Assembly (NCBI GenBank): GCA_903813345.2
Contig: CAIIXF020000003.1
Coordinates: forward strand, 2,386,109 to 2,446,108
DNA from: Owenia fusiformis
Lineage: Eukaryota; Annelida; Polychaeta; Sabellida; Oweniidae
DNA: 60,000 nucleotides
Direction: 5' to 3'
The stretch's first letter is position 1, and each line of letters starts with the position of its first letter. Below are positions 11,030 to 22,900 of this stretch, piece after piece. The position numbers and the translations under genes were made by a program. The notes under the pieces are model-generated. The model made no database searches. It saw only the letters and a list, made by a program, of their open reading frames with translations, and was not told where the DNA came from.

Positions 11030-11400
11030 AGCACAAATGCCAAAGGGAGGGTGACTAAAAACTTTTTAAGAAACCCAACAAGAAAAGCAAACTGTAAGTG
11101 TAAATCTGTCATAAGAAAAGTAGACCCTATATATCCCAAAACCATGATCTAACGTGAAAAGAAACAATGTCTAACATCCCCCCTCCAATCGAGAACCAAT
11201 ATCACAATCCAGGACCACAACACCAATAGGGACATTTCATTCATACTGAAGTCATTACAAAACATGTTGTAGATACTAGTACTCATAAAAGAACATAACA
11301 TTAACATAAAAGAACGTACATCCACTGCAGGTTTCACTATTGAATTTGTAATGAATTTGTGAACATCTAAACTTTTATGTAAAATTCTTATAAGCACATA
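11030..11400. repeat. Dispersed repeat, copy 1 (second at 54358-54680)
   Basis: Near-identical to 54358-54680 over the first about 240 bp, for example AGTAGACCCTATATATCCCA and CCATGATCTAAC(G/A)TGAAAAG. Minus-strand reading begins MNEMSLLVLWSW, a hydrophobic start also present in diverged form near 34220. It lies immediately right of the preceding inverted-repeat element. Confidence 0.75.
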
Positions 11401-11869
11401 TTGTTATTTGTAGCCTATGCAGTCTTCTGTATATTCAAAACAACATTTAATCAAAATTGTGACTTTTTGATATGCTTTTCTACGATTTACCAAAAAGCCC
11501 GAAAATCAGGGGTTCTGCGCTAAAATAGAATTAGGTTACAGCATTAGCTGGTTACACATCAGGCTTCTAAAAACAAGTTGAGGATAAAGTATCCTTAAAT
11601 ATTAGCTGAAGTCTTACGATGACATAAATAATTCCCAACATTTTAGTGCTACACATGGTTCATGTTCATACACCTAAGTATTTTTATGAAAGATACAAAA
11701 TTTCAAATTCTTAAGGCCCATCATGTTCCCAGGGATAGGTCTATCTACATAATTGGGAGCAAACGTAATCGTCTCCGATCGCTATCTACTATCGTACATA
11801 ATAATAGAGTTGACTATATGACTTGAAGTTTTATTTAGACCATTGTAATATAAAGTAAAACGTTGTATA

Positions 11870-12506
11870 CAGGGTGCCCCAAAATTATGGGCCCCCCTTA
11901 GGTAGACATACTCCGATGTCCCCATAGTATGTGTCATATATCATTTTAAAGCTTGACCAAAGTTACAATGATTTGCCAAGCATCATAGTTCAACTCACAA
12001 ATGGGAAAAAGTTACAGGCATTTAAAACTTAGTGTTTGGCCAAAATTAAAGTTAAATCCAGTATCCTGGAAACAGCGCTAACCTCAATGTGACCAAAAAT
12101 GTGGATGCTATCGTCAAAGAGAGGATGGATATTGAGTTGTAAAAAGAGGTTAGTTAGGGTAGATACTCCAAGGAAATTCTTCTAAAATTACGTAAAAAGG
12201 TTTTATGAGCATTACAAAATGCCATACCCCTATTTGAAGTGTATTTAAGATCATGTCTGGAAAGAATTGCTGCTGTTAACAGGGCCAATGGAGACATGCC
12301 GACTATTAATTTTGTGTAAAACTAAGCTTTAATTTTGGTAAAACACTACATTTTGGAATGCCTGTAACTTTTTCCCGTTTGTGGGTTGAACCATGAGACT
12401 TAATAAATCAATGTAACTTTGAACAAGCTTTAAAATGATATATGACACATACTATGGAGACATTGGTGTATGTCTGCCTAGGGGGGCATACTTTCGGGAC
12501 ACCCTG
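11870..12506. mobile_element. Tc1/mariner-like MITE, CAGGGTGCCCC ends, TA target
   Basis: The left end CAGGGTGCCCCAAAATTATG and the right end CATACTTTCGGGACACCCTG continue as inverted arms of about 170 bp that share ATATGACACATACTATGG. TA flanks both ends. A paralogous unoccupied stretch at 12666-12735 reads across the site with a single TA, supporting insertion at TA. It is non-coding. Confidence 0.82.
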
Positions 12507-12509
12507 TAC

Positions 12510-13230
12510 ATCATAAGGCTCCCGAATATTTACACAAAGGATAGCTATTTTTGTATAAAAGTTAATAATAGGGAACAGCAATTCTCTAACTATCTGTGCT
12601 AGATTATTTAATTGTATATATGCAATTATTGCATTACTATTACTAGATGGTTGACTTTTTGCCTTGAAGTTTTATTACTTCATTGAAAGTAATAAAAAGT
12701 AAAACTTTTGATACATCATCGGGCTCTCATAAGGCTTATTATAACTTCTATCTAATCAATTATTGCATTTTCGCAAAACAATGTGTGGTATTAAAATCAT
12801 CTTTACCCCAATGGCGCTGTGTAATTTTTTGTATCAATATCATCATCAAATCATTGTAAAAGTAATTTAAATGTCTATAGTTCTTCCAATAACATTTAGG
12901 GTTTATGTTACTTCAAGACGGATATGCTGTAGGCATTTAATATTTCGAAGCAATGAAACTGTGAATCATCAGTGCTCAATTTTCAAAAGACTATGGAACT
13001 ATCATCTACATTGATGTTGATGTTAACTTTCGAAATTACTTTTAAATAATCGACTTGAAGGAAATTTGAATATGAAAAATATATATATAAAAGTCTAAAA
13101 TCCCCAAAACAAGAAAAGAGTTATGAATATCTGAAATATTACACAAAAGATAAGGGAACTATATATTCTAAATAAGCTTACTTTAACATAAAATGTTCCA
13201 TAATATTCTTCCAAAGAATAGATTCACAAT
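12510..13230. other. Repeat-derived intergenic DNA, no gene seen
   Basis: Contains a segment at about 12890-13010 related to blocks at 55590-55740 and 55960-56090 (shared: TGAATCATCAGTG(C/T)TCAATTTTC). Otherwise AT-rich with no supportable exon. Confidence 0.5.
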
Positions 13231-13235
13231 TATGC

Positions 13236-13596
13236 AATGTTTGTATGATTGAAACAATTTGAAACATATCATCTTAGAGTGCGATCAAATAAAAGAGGTA
13301 AGGATGTATATTTATTCAAAGTTAAAATATCTTGGAAAAGTATTGTCATAGGCAATAATATTATTTTTAAAAAGAGGTGATGAAAATGTAATTGATCTAA
13401 TGATTTCAGCCTTTGCATGCAATAGCTATAAATCTTGGCTAATTAGCAAAGAAATCAATTCCACAAGATTATGGAAAACTACACTATATTATTCAGTCGC
13501 ACAACTTTGTCTTTATGAAAAGTCAACTTGTGATATAAAGAATCTCCGATCTTATATACAAAAGCTAAAACGTGAGGTGCTCATGCTGCCATCTTA
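13236..13596 (+). pseudogene. Decayed LINE-like reverse-transcriptase tail
   Basis: The plus strand reads HIILECDQIKEVRMYIYSKL, then a stop and a frame that continues MISAFACNSYKSWLISKEIN and later TLYYSVAQLCLYEKS. The H-x2-L-x-C spacing resembles the knuckle after non-LTR reverse transcriptases. Frameshift and stop mark it as dead. The left terminal repeat of the giant element begins about 60 bp further right. Confidence 0.35.
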
Positions 13597-14400
13597 GCCA
13601 AACCTTGTATATGTTACCCCACTTTCAAATCTTCGGGGAAAATTGTACTTTCCATTTAACAGGATCTTAAGAGGTTCTGGACAAATCATTTGATTCTGGA
13701 CTTGTCATATTTTTTTTTCAACGAAATCACATCCAAGGGTTGAATTTTTATTAGCTATTTAGAGAGTGAGTCCTGCCTAGTATTAATTTCAATAAAAAAG
13801 TTAAAATAGAACCCTATTTGAGAGTCAATCTAATACTTACATTACATTGATAATTTAAGGCAAATCCTGAAATATTTTTAAAGTGCATTTTTTTATGAAA
13901 TATTATCCAGCAAGTATTTAAATGAAACGGTCTTATTTAAATACAAATCATAACATGATGATATTTTTCATGAAACATTTTTCAATGAAATTCAATTGAA
14001 GGGTCAAGATAAAACGAGCTAATTTAGGTGAAAACCCTTACATGATGATGTGTTTTCATAACTTCTTTCATAAAATTCCATCAAGGGGTGAAGATAAAAT
14101 GATCGAATTTAAGTGATTTAAGGATCACGAGAATATGTTTTCTTTGATATTTTCTATGAAATCCCATCCAATGGTCAAGGTAAAATTTTGATTTTGATTT
14201 TGATTTGATCACGTGTTCGAAAGATCCATATAAGGCCCATAGAACCTATAGGAACGTCATTTTGAATGTCATGTGATAGATCCATATAAGGCTTTTAGAA
14301 CCATTTATGGAAATATGAGGGGAAGCCCCTGACACCTGTTTCACGATTTTTATGCACTTCATTATTGTACCGAAGTTTGCCGATTCGATTCGTCGTATTT

Positions 14401-14444
14401 CGGAATCCTGGTGACAATTTTATACTCCATTGGAGTATTTTTGA
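14401..14444 (+). repeat. Subterminal 44-bp repeat A (left)
   Basis: Begins CGGAATCCTGGTGAC and contains the palindrome ATACTCCATTGGAGTAT (one central mismatch). An identical copy is 147 bp further in (14548-14591). Both recur in the right terminal repeat. Candidate transposase-binding sites (inference). Confidence 0.65.
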
Positions 14445-14547
14445 CCTACTTCTTATGACGGAAATTCCCGAACCTTGTTCGGATTAATCCGGATTTTCTG
14501 ACCTACTTTATCTACCGAGATTTCACGAGTTAACATTCGTCTCATTC

Positions 14548-14591
14548 CGGAATCCTGGTGACAATTTTATACTCCATTGGAGTATTTTTGA
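14548..14591 (+). repeat. Subterminal 44-bp repeat B (left)
   Basis: Identical to 14401-14444 over 44 bp and in the same orientation. The sequence between the two copies contains a related inverted TCCGGA/ATCCGG motif. Confidence 0.65.
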
Positions 14592-14659
14592 TCTACTTTT
14601 TCTGGATTTTGCCCTACTTATTATATCTTGACAACAAGCAAATCAAAAAGTTCGACATG

Positions 14660-14733
14660 AACGGGGCTCGATCAACTAACCTAGACAATGGAAGCCAGGC
14701 ACGCTAACCATGAGGCCAACGAGCTATCGATAT
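14660..14733 (-). other. tRNA-like segment in left terminal repeat
   Basis: Counterpart of 46590-46665 on the other strand, with GTTGATCGAGCCCC at the B-box position. Same caveats. Confidence 0.4.
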
Positions 14734-14840
14734 GAAAGAACAAAAGTATTATATATTTATACCGAGCGCCAATTCAAAATGATCCTCACTTTTGTCTCCA
14801 CTTAAATACGACTCGTCAGTTGTATCCAGAATAGTAGAAC

Positions 14841-14905
14841 GCCTATGGCGCTAGTGAATAACCAAGTCCCAGGTGAGTGGTTCGTATCCCTCCGTGATAT
14901 ACTAT
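14841..14905 (+). other. tRNA-like segment in left arm of nested element
   Basis: ATGGCGCTAGTGAATAACC followed by GTGGTTCGTATCCCTCC resembles A- and B-box spacing of a tRNA with a shortened body. An inverted copy sits at about 19428-19492 in the other arm. This element carries its own tRNA-like head, distinct from the one in the host terminal repeats. Confidence 0.35.
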
Positions 14906-14999
14906 TTTTGTTTTATTAAATACGACAGAAAGGAGCAAGGTGTAGGTTGAAAACAAGACGTTAGTTTGTTTCAAAACAGTTTGGAAACATTAATCTCTG

Positions 15000-15830
15000 G
15001 AACATTATTTTTTCAATACTGATACAAATTTCCCTGACATTTCCCTGACATGTCTACCGTTTCAAAATTCCCGGTCATCTTTGGCCCTTTTGACCTAATT
15101 TTAAAATTACCTGACATTTCCAGCACTTGGAAAAACAAGTCAATTTCCCTGACATTTCCAGGTGTGTACGAACCCTGGAAATATCCCACTGGCTCGCCCT
15201 ATGAATCGCTAGCACAGATTGGATTGATTAGTGTTTCAAAATGGTGGACGAAGTGTTTGATTAGATAATTTACATATTAAGCTTCTTAAAGGGGCAACAA
15301 GGCCTGTACATAGAAAATTCGAAATTTTTTACATTTTCTGAATTTTTAGGGCAACATTTGGCTTTAACATATTTTTTTATACATTTTTTCTTAAAATGTA
15401 TGGATAAACAATAAAATTTCAGCATTAAGCAGTGCAAATTCAGTTCAAAGCTTCTATAAAGGGAGTCCAACTTATAGATTTTGAAAATCCGACTCGTTTA
15501 AAGAAGAATATCAGCAGCTTAAATCACGCCTTGTGATCATACAAAATGGATGGAGGGGGGGGTAGGCGATTTCTGCAAGAAAATTCAACAAATTTGGAAG
15601 ATTTATTTTTTTCAAGATAAAATTTACAACTGAATTGCCAAATGAATAGGCGCAGTGCATGGCAAAATATGTAAGGTCTTCTAGTATTTTTTGAACTGAT
15701 ACGCTTCTATGAGATCTATTATAAAAGGCGCATCATCATCATCATCATCAACGTGCAAAAGTCAATGTTTTTGCTATAAATCAGGCAACAATGGTCTACA
15801 CGACCTGTAATAAATAGGTATGAGGGGCGT
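15000..15830. other. Interior of nested element, no gene seen
   Basis: Contains repeated TTCCCTGACATTTCC units (15025-15170) and an ATC trinucleotide run near 15733. No supportable reading frame. Confidence 0.5.
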
Positions 15831-15834
15831 TATT

Positions 15835-16628
15835 AGAGAATTTTCGTTATAAGTTTTTTAAAAACTTATACGTATACTTATACTTATAAACCCAATAAAC
15901 AAGGTGTTTCATAATTTCCTAATTCGTCGGGAAATATCTCCTAGGACGGTAATAAAAAGGGCCAATGGCATACCATCCGTACCCCCTTGATGTAAAGCAT
16001 GTTTAGTTGTGTCATATGTGTTTTCTAGAATCAAATAGGCTGATATAGCACACGGGTTTTACAGATTTATCTACTCTCAAATATATTTTTTGTAGATGAT
16101 CGTTTTGAATCACCTTGTAGAAATAACGAAGGGAGAATTAGTTCAGCTAATGAATGAGTCGAGCTATTTGATTGGATACTATGCCTATTCAGCCGATTAA
16201 TTTTAATAAGCCATTCTGGTCAGTAGGTCCACACATATACTATGCGGAGATCCAACTCTGTAAGTTTATAATCTGCGTATAAAGGCCCTTTTATACGTAA
16301 AAACTTAAAAATTGACCTTATAATTTCATGAGAACTTTGAAATGATCGACTCGTTCGTGTAGTGATTCACTTTAAAGGGTCTTGTTTATCGTACACTTCA
16401 AGGACCCGTCAACTAGCATTTAGTTTATCGTGTTCATAATTGACACTAGCAAAGGACATTGTATTCACAGTCCCTAGTTGATGATGGAGCTTGACTATAT
16501 CGGGAATAGTTATGCCCCACTTGGTACAGATTATGAAAATCAATTTGAATTGATTTTAGTTCGACAAGACCCTTTAAACTATAAGTATACGTATAAGTTT
16601 TTGAAACAACTTATAACGAAAATTCTCT
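15835..16628. mobile_element. 794-bp MITE, copy 1 (AGAGAATTTTCG ends, ATT duplication)
   Basis: The ends AGAGAATTTTCGTTATAAG and CTTATAACGAAAATTCTCT are inverted for about 50 bp. ATT flanks both sides (15832-15834, 16629-16631). A nearly identical copy lies at 52708-53494. It is nested inside the 4.8-kb element. A 3-bp duplication is typical of PIF/Harbinger-type MITEs, though ATT is not the usual TWA. Confidence 0.85.
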
Positions 16629-16629
16629 A

Positions 16630-18500
16630 TTATCACAACACTGACATTGCTCACTTTTTAAAGTTGTTTCAAAGCGTTATATGTAAATGGGCGTGTGGAA
16701 GGCCCGTGGGTGGCAATAAAATAACTCGAACTTCAAATTAAAATATATATAAAATAGTATATTTCAAACTTCAATGTTTAAAATACAATGCTCTGTAATG
16801 TACAACATGAACTCTTACAACAACTACTGACAAGCCAACACCCAATGCAAACTCAGCTACATGTGAGTGAGAAAGACCATATATGGGAACAATAGATATA
16901 TAAAACTGACACAGTTTGCATAGTTGAATAACTGGTTTCAATAAAAGGTGAAAAGTGAACATGGTATTAAAAGAGTAAAAATGCAAACAACCTACTCAGG
17001 GACCTGTTATATTGAGATGAATAGGGATTGATTAATATGAACAGTAATAATATAAAATGTGAAAATGACCATGTTACATATACAAAAAAATAACCCCATT
17101 GTTACAAAATCACAAAAAGTGAAATATCTATTCTTGTATTGCATTTTCGTTCACTGGACATATTTTGATTTGCATTGCTATTAGATACATTTTAAGGGTG
17201 ATATGAAAATTGAACCACGAAAACAGATGTACTTTAAGTTAAAGGGAACTTTCTACCATACCCGCCATGCTATCTGACCCGAACGAGCACCTTCTGGTGA
17301 GATTGGTAACTACCTGCTCGCATCTGCGTTATTACGCAGAGACATAAACGTATACACAAGGAAACGATAGGAGATAACCTATTTTATCTCTGTATACATT
17401 TTAACTTTAATACATCGTTGAATCGAATTTGTCCAAAGGTCTTGAAACGTAAAATACCTAAATATTTATCTTTGACCTTGGGATGACCTTGTACAAGAAA
17501 CATTAATGTTGACCTCGGTTCATCTAATCATAATTCGCCAAGGGCCATAGTATCATCAAACGCCAAATACCTAGACATTGATCGTTTACTTGGATTTAGA
17601 TAAGGAGTATGCTTTTAAAATTGGCTAGGTCGTGGTTAAGCAACAATAGTATGTTCGAAATACCGCTGCGTAATGCCTGGATCACATTTGCTGCGAGTAT
17701 TTTGTTCAAAATTGAATACATTTCTGAACACAATACTCAATCGGCCGGGCGCCGTAGTGAAAATCGGAGCAAATGTGACCAAGACATAAAACAATTGAAT
17801 AATACTGTATCAGTTTCACATTTACAGCGGTCAAAAGCATTTACAAAAAAACGCCAGAGTTGGCAATCATATAAAATGAAACCAATCCCGCTGTGATTCA
17901 TAGAAATAACTAATTTACTGCATTGAGTTCAATGTTATAACCATGTCGATTTACATGAGTGTCCGATTCATTGTACCAAATTTAAACCTTGATTGTTCTC
18001 CAGAAAGCAATAAGCTGACATATATCATATTTTACATTTTAATACAACTGAAAAGATAATAAATGTTTTAATATAAAGTTGACGTAGTTATAAATGTTTT
18101 CAGCGTAAAATCAAAGCACAACCATATAATTAAAAACATTACGCTGGGATTCCAACTGGATACAACTGACGAGTTGTATTTAGGTGGCCTAAAGTGCTGC
18201 TTATTTTTTCGTGAAGCCACTCAGTAAAATTACGATTTCTCTGCACCCTGATGTTCAATCAACATCATTCGAGTATCTATATGTTCCTGACACGTTCGCG
18301 GGCATCCGGTTATGACAACGTCTACCCAATGTTTGCACGAGAAATTGACGTAATTCATGACTGAAATCGGGAAGACAAAAATATGTGATATTCTTTCAGA
18401 ATTGTTTATAATAACTATTTACAAAAACGTTCCCGAGACACAATCCATTTAGGTAGGGTTTGTTTTAAAGTCGAAAAGCCCCAATAAGACAATACAAACC
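16630..18500. other. Interior of nested element, repeats only
   Basis: Includes the second copy of the dispersed repeat (17105-17335) and a segment from 18160 with GGATACAACTGACGAG, related to the arms of the nested element. A 95-codon frame at 17609-17896 shows no domain and is treated as chance. Confidence 0.45.
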
Positions 18501-18503
18501 CAG

Positions 18504-18912
18504 ATTAAGGTTCAACTGGAAAGTAACATTTTGGTAAAAAATTGCTATAGCTGCACATGTTATTTTCTGGTACAAAATTAAGTATGAAGGCATATGTGTA
18601 TTTCCTTGCTTTTTTCAGGAAAGTATCATTACACTATCTTCTTTTAGAATATCTGGAAACAGGTCAATGGTAGCTCCTGTGTTGTCTGGAAACTTTGAAA
18701 GAAAATTTGGAAAAATAGAAAGTGTGAAATATCAGAATTTCCTGGAGTTCCCATTGAACGCCTACCAGATATTTTAAAAGAAGACAATGTAATGATACTT
18801 TCCTGAAAAAAGCAAGGAAATTGACACATGGCTTCATACTTTATTTTGTACCAGAAAATAACATGTGCAGGTATAGCAATTTTTTACCAAAATGTTACTT
18901 TCCAGCTGTACC
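18504..18912. repeat. Large palindrome within nested element
   Basis: Arms 18504-18657 and 18758-18912 are inverted, sharing GGAAAGTAACATTTTGGT, TTATTTTCTGGTACAAAAT and TTCCTTGCTTTTTTCAGGAA; the spacer is about 100 bp. Probably another foldback element nested in the host element. Confidence 0.75.
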
Positions 18913-19570
18913 TTAAACCCAGAAGAATGCAGATTTCATGTAATGATTTACGTTCATGTAAACAAGGAAAGTACATATAATCCCCATATAAAACACTGGC
19001 CTACGTGACATGTAAACACAGGTTCAAATTGAAATATAGAAAATTTTCAACATAGCATTTGCTTCTGTGTTCTGTATGCCCCTCTACCTGCTTAATAAGG
19101 CAATGTATCTTCAAATAAAACCTTAGCCAAGTAGATAAGGGTCTCTGGAACACTTTTGTAAATAGTTTTCACAAGCAATTTTATTCCCGGACGCCCAAAC
19201 GTGTCAGGAACACATATATATTTGAATGATCTTGATTGGACATCAGGTTGCAGAGAAATCGTATTTTTACTGAGTGGATTATTGAATTTCATAGATCTAA
19301 AGGCCCTTCAGGAGTGGAAAACCTTAAATTATCAGAGATTAATGTTTCCAAACTGTTTTGAAACAAACTAACGTCTTGTTTTCAACCTACACCTTGCTCC
19401 TTTCTGTCGTATTTAATAAAACAAAAATAGTATATCACGGAGGGATACGAACCACTCACCTGGGACTTGGTTATTCACTAGCGCCATAGGCGTTCTACTA
19501 TTCTGGATACAACTGACGAGTCGTATTTAAGTGGAGACAAAAGTGAGGATCATTTTGAATTGGCGCTCGG

Positions 19571-19663
19571 TATAAATCAGTCAATTCTCTATATACATTT
19601 CTGGATATGCCAGAACTGTATCATTTCTGGTTATACCAGAATTTGGATCTCAATTCACTGCCT
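19571..19663 (+). repeat. Left terminal inverted repeat, inner remainder
   Basis: Resumes right after the nested element with TATAAATCAGTCAAT, then TTCTGGATATGCCAGAACTG. This matches the reverse complement of 46470-46562, which in the right copy directly joins the segment now at 14761. Similarity stops after CAATTCACTGCCTAT. Confidence 0.85.
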
Positions 19664-19944
19664 ATACATTTTTCTTATATTAATCACCAAAAATAGGTAC
19701 TCGATTTTGTAACGTTTTTTTGAATGACTTTCATCATACATGTGACGATAAAAGATATTACAAATTTAGATCGCGTTTCAACCACGTCTTTTCCTCGGTC
19801 CTGCAGTCGATGCTTAGGATTACCCACAAGTCTTAGCGCCATTTTTCTTAGCGCCATTTCCGATTGAGCACGTTGACCGAGGTAAATTTAAAGATTCAGT
19901 ATTTCCTGCACAATACAGAAGTGGATACTGGATTGGTACCAGCT

Positions 19945-19967
19945 ATGTCTGTAAATATGGAGACTAG
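19945..19967 (+). CDS. Proposed first coding exon (MSVNMET + AG)
   Basis: ATGTCTGTAAATATGGAGAC then TAG|GTAAGA; ends in phase 2, as exon 23671-23735 requires. No stop intervenes. It is chosen because it is the only nearby ATG-to-donor block with matching phase, and because it mirrors the equally tiny first exon of the transposase gene. Confidence 0.6.
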
Positions 19968-22900
19968 GTAAGATTTTCTTCATGAAGTGAACACTTTGGA
20001 GATTTAATGCATAGGGTAGTAAGGCCAGACATCACTAATTTTTTGCAATTTTTTGATTTTGTTAGCCTGCCTAACTTAGGCCAGACAACTGAATATACTT
20101 CTAGATATATATATCCATTCATTCATTGATTAACGAATTTTCAGGGTTTGTAAGGGGGGGGGGCTCTTTGACTGTTTTAGTTTGGAGTAAAAACGTGCGA
20201 ATGATTGCAGCTTGTTGAGCTTTTTCTCACCCTCCCTCGGAAAAAGTTGGACTTTCAGGTTCTACTTATATTTATAGTCTTCATAGTCATCATAATTTGA
20301 TGTAGATGAATAGAATGTACAGAGTTAAGGGGCGTCAGAAGAATTTGCTGAGGGAGGGAGCGACTTTTGGGTATGGATCATGCGTAAAGCGCACTGCACT
20401 CAAAGCATTATATCGGGGACCCAGGGGGCATGCCCCCAGAAATTTTTTAAATTTAGACACCCTCTGGTTCATTCTGAACATATCCAAGCACAACATTCCC
20501 AATAACAAAAACATGAAAAATGTGTTTGACTTTGACTAAAAAAACTTTGACTTTTACTATTATATACATTATACTTACTTCCTGCGAAAGCTATTTGGAT
20601 TTTGATATATTAGCTTTCCCACGGAGCATTTGGACAGCTGAATGATTGTGACCTTTGAAATCGAATTAGGTCGATCCGCAGCTTACTTTTGGTCTCTAAC
20701 TGTGTCTTACATCAGTATCATCAATCCGTGTAAGTATTGGAGCGCTGGAGTACTTCTTTTTCGATCAAGACTTGTAAAATTGTTAGTCGAGTGAATAGTT
20801 TTACTGCCAAATTCCAATATTGCGGTTTCTGCTCGGACATGTTCGTAAATCTCCAGAGGTTGTCCGAACCTAACTAATTCTCAAAATTCATTTCGTTCGT
20901 TGCGTATCTCGCACCTAGCAAACCGCCATATTGGAAATAGGTCTAAAAAACTTTCACTCGATGAACAATTTTACAAGTCTTGATCGAAAAAGAAGTACTC
21001 CAGCGCTCCAATTCTTACACGGATTGATACTGATGTAAGACACAGTTAGAGACCAAAAGTAAGGCGCGGATCGACTTAATTCGATTTCAAAGGTCACTAT
21101 TGATCAGCTGTTCACTTCTCTGTTGAGAGCCATAAGTTTCAAAATCTAACATGGCTCTCGAAGTGAGTAACATTATACAGGTTTTGTGTAAAAAACCGGG
21201 CGACTGGGTAGCCGGGTGACCAGGTACCCTACCTTTCTACCAGGGTTAGGAATTTGTTTTTTTCATTTTATGCCTTAAAACACCCAACTGACATCCCAAT
21301 CAACCTACTAGTGACACAACCAATCAACATGATATAGAAGTTCTGAATACTGGTATTCAAACAAAAGTTCGCGGTTCGGACCAATTTCGGTGAAAGGGCA
21401 AGGCCATAGTATTATATGAAAGAAGACATATACCGGTAATGAAGCAAATTATGGTATCTGCGAATTTTCTGTAACATTATTCATCTTTGAGAAATAAGCA
21501 ATTTAATCTCAATTTCCTTTTTTGGATGCCCTGTATCATTATTAAAGAATATATATACATGTATGGAAGTATCCCCTCTCGGGAAAGTTAATTCAAGTAG
21601 TCATTCCTCAGAGCCTACTGTCTTTATTGCCCACATGAATGAATATCTACTTAACAAAGCGGCCACATAAGAAAATTTCCACTTCAGTTCATGATTCTTA
21701 AATTCTATAATGATACACTATCTCTCCTCACTGTCAAGAAGCTTTGAGCTATGACATATAAATTAACATCTCTTAAGCATTAGACCCTTAGAACAAGTGT
21801 CAAAGTTACCCATATAAGATACCCTATTTTGAAAAGAATTTCTGAGCTTACTGTTTTGCACATTCGATTTTTAATAATTTTCACAATTTTCACTTAGACC
21901 CACTAACATTTAATCATTAAAAATTAAATCTGGCTGTTCTAGTATGGCTATTAAAGTTCCCTTCCTCTAGTTATCTAGCTATCTAGCTTGTAGGCTATGT
22001 TATGAAACTCACTGACTTACTCCCTGCTGAAGGACAGCAGCTTCCACTCCATTGTGTGTCTTAAGTGTTTTGTCGTAAATTTATGATGATGTCATTTTTG
22101 AATATTATCCTAAATTTTTGGTGCATTACAAAGTATACACTTTACATGTTCATACTGATGGCTGAATTAGGAGTTTACATTTCTTTGAAATCAATACACT
22201 TGTCATAATACATTGCAGATTCAAGTTTATAAACTGTCCAATGAGTGCCTATGTGGTATAAAAGACACCTTGTCAATATTCTGACCAAGGACCTCTATGC
22301 CAGGTAAGTATAATTTCTTTGAACTACTGTAGATTGGGTTAATTTGGCGAGTTTGGCGAAATTGAAAAAATTCGCCAATATAAATCTTTGCCCAGATTCA
22401 GAATGAATCCCCGGGAATTATCTAGCCTGGTATTTCGCCCAGTGTATTTAGGTCACTTTGGGTTTAGTTTTTTCAAAATATATGAAAAATGTCTCTCATA
22501 AATTGACTCATTAATACTCAGGGAAAAACTAGAAAGGAAAAGCGCGGTATAGTAGCAGCATCGATCGAGGTACAAAATGTAAAAGAGGATCTCACAAAAA
22601 TGTACAAACGTGGTGAATATTGCCAGTGGTCCTCAAAAGAAAAAATGAACATAGCCAAACATGCCCATTTACATGTTTATTCGCAAACAGTGCATACGTT
22701 TAACATTTTTTGGCATATCCACCAAATTAAATAGCCGCTAATATGCCAAAAATGGCAAAATTAATGCCAAATTAACCCAATCTACAGTATGATTTCTATA
22801 TATATATATTTCTAGAAATTCATACACATTATTCTTATGATTTTATTTTAATAATGATTTCTAAAATAATTCTTTGCATTTCTGGTTTCATTATTAAAAA

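Larger units (their letters stand above)
13658..14761 (+). repeat. Left terminal inverted repeat, outer part
   Basis: Reverse complement of the outer part of 46470-47654. It includes degenerate ~100-bp units (13690-14200), two copies of GATCCATATAAGGC near 14224 and 14279, two 44-bp subterminal repeats and a tRNA-like segment. It is interrupted after TATA at 14758-14761. Confidence 0.9.
14762..19570. mobile_element. Nested 4.8-kb inverted-repeat element in left terminal repeat
   Basis: Arms of about 238 bp (14762-14999 and 19333-19570) appear identical, beginning CCGAGCGCCAATTC and ending GAATTGGCGCTCGG. TATA flanks both sides, suggesting a TATA (or TA) target duplication. The right terminal repeat of the host element supplies an unoccupied version of the site. 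No transposase is visible inside: the interior holds a 794-bp element, a large palindrome at 18504-18912 and partial inverted copies of internal segments (18215-18320 against 19160-19280). I read it as non-autonomous. Confidence 0.85.

Noticed and set aside
22210-22304. A possible alternative exon of the plus-strand gene (CATTGCAG acceptor, CCAG|GTAAGT donor)
   Set aside because: Stops occur in the frames needed to join 19967 and 23671. It may be a non-coding 5' exon but is not part of the coding model.
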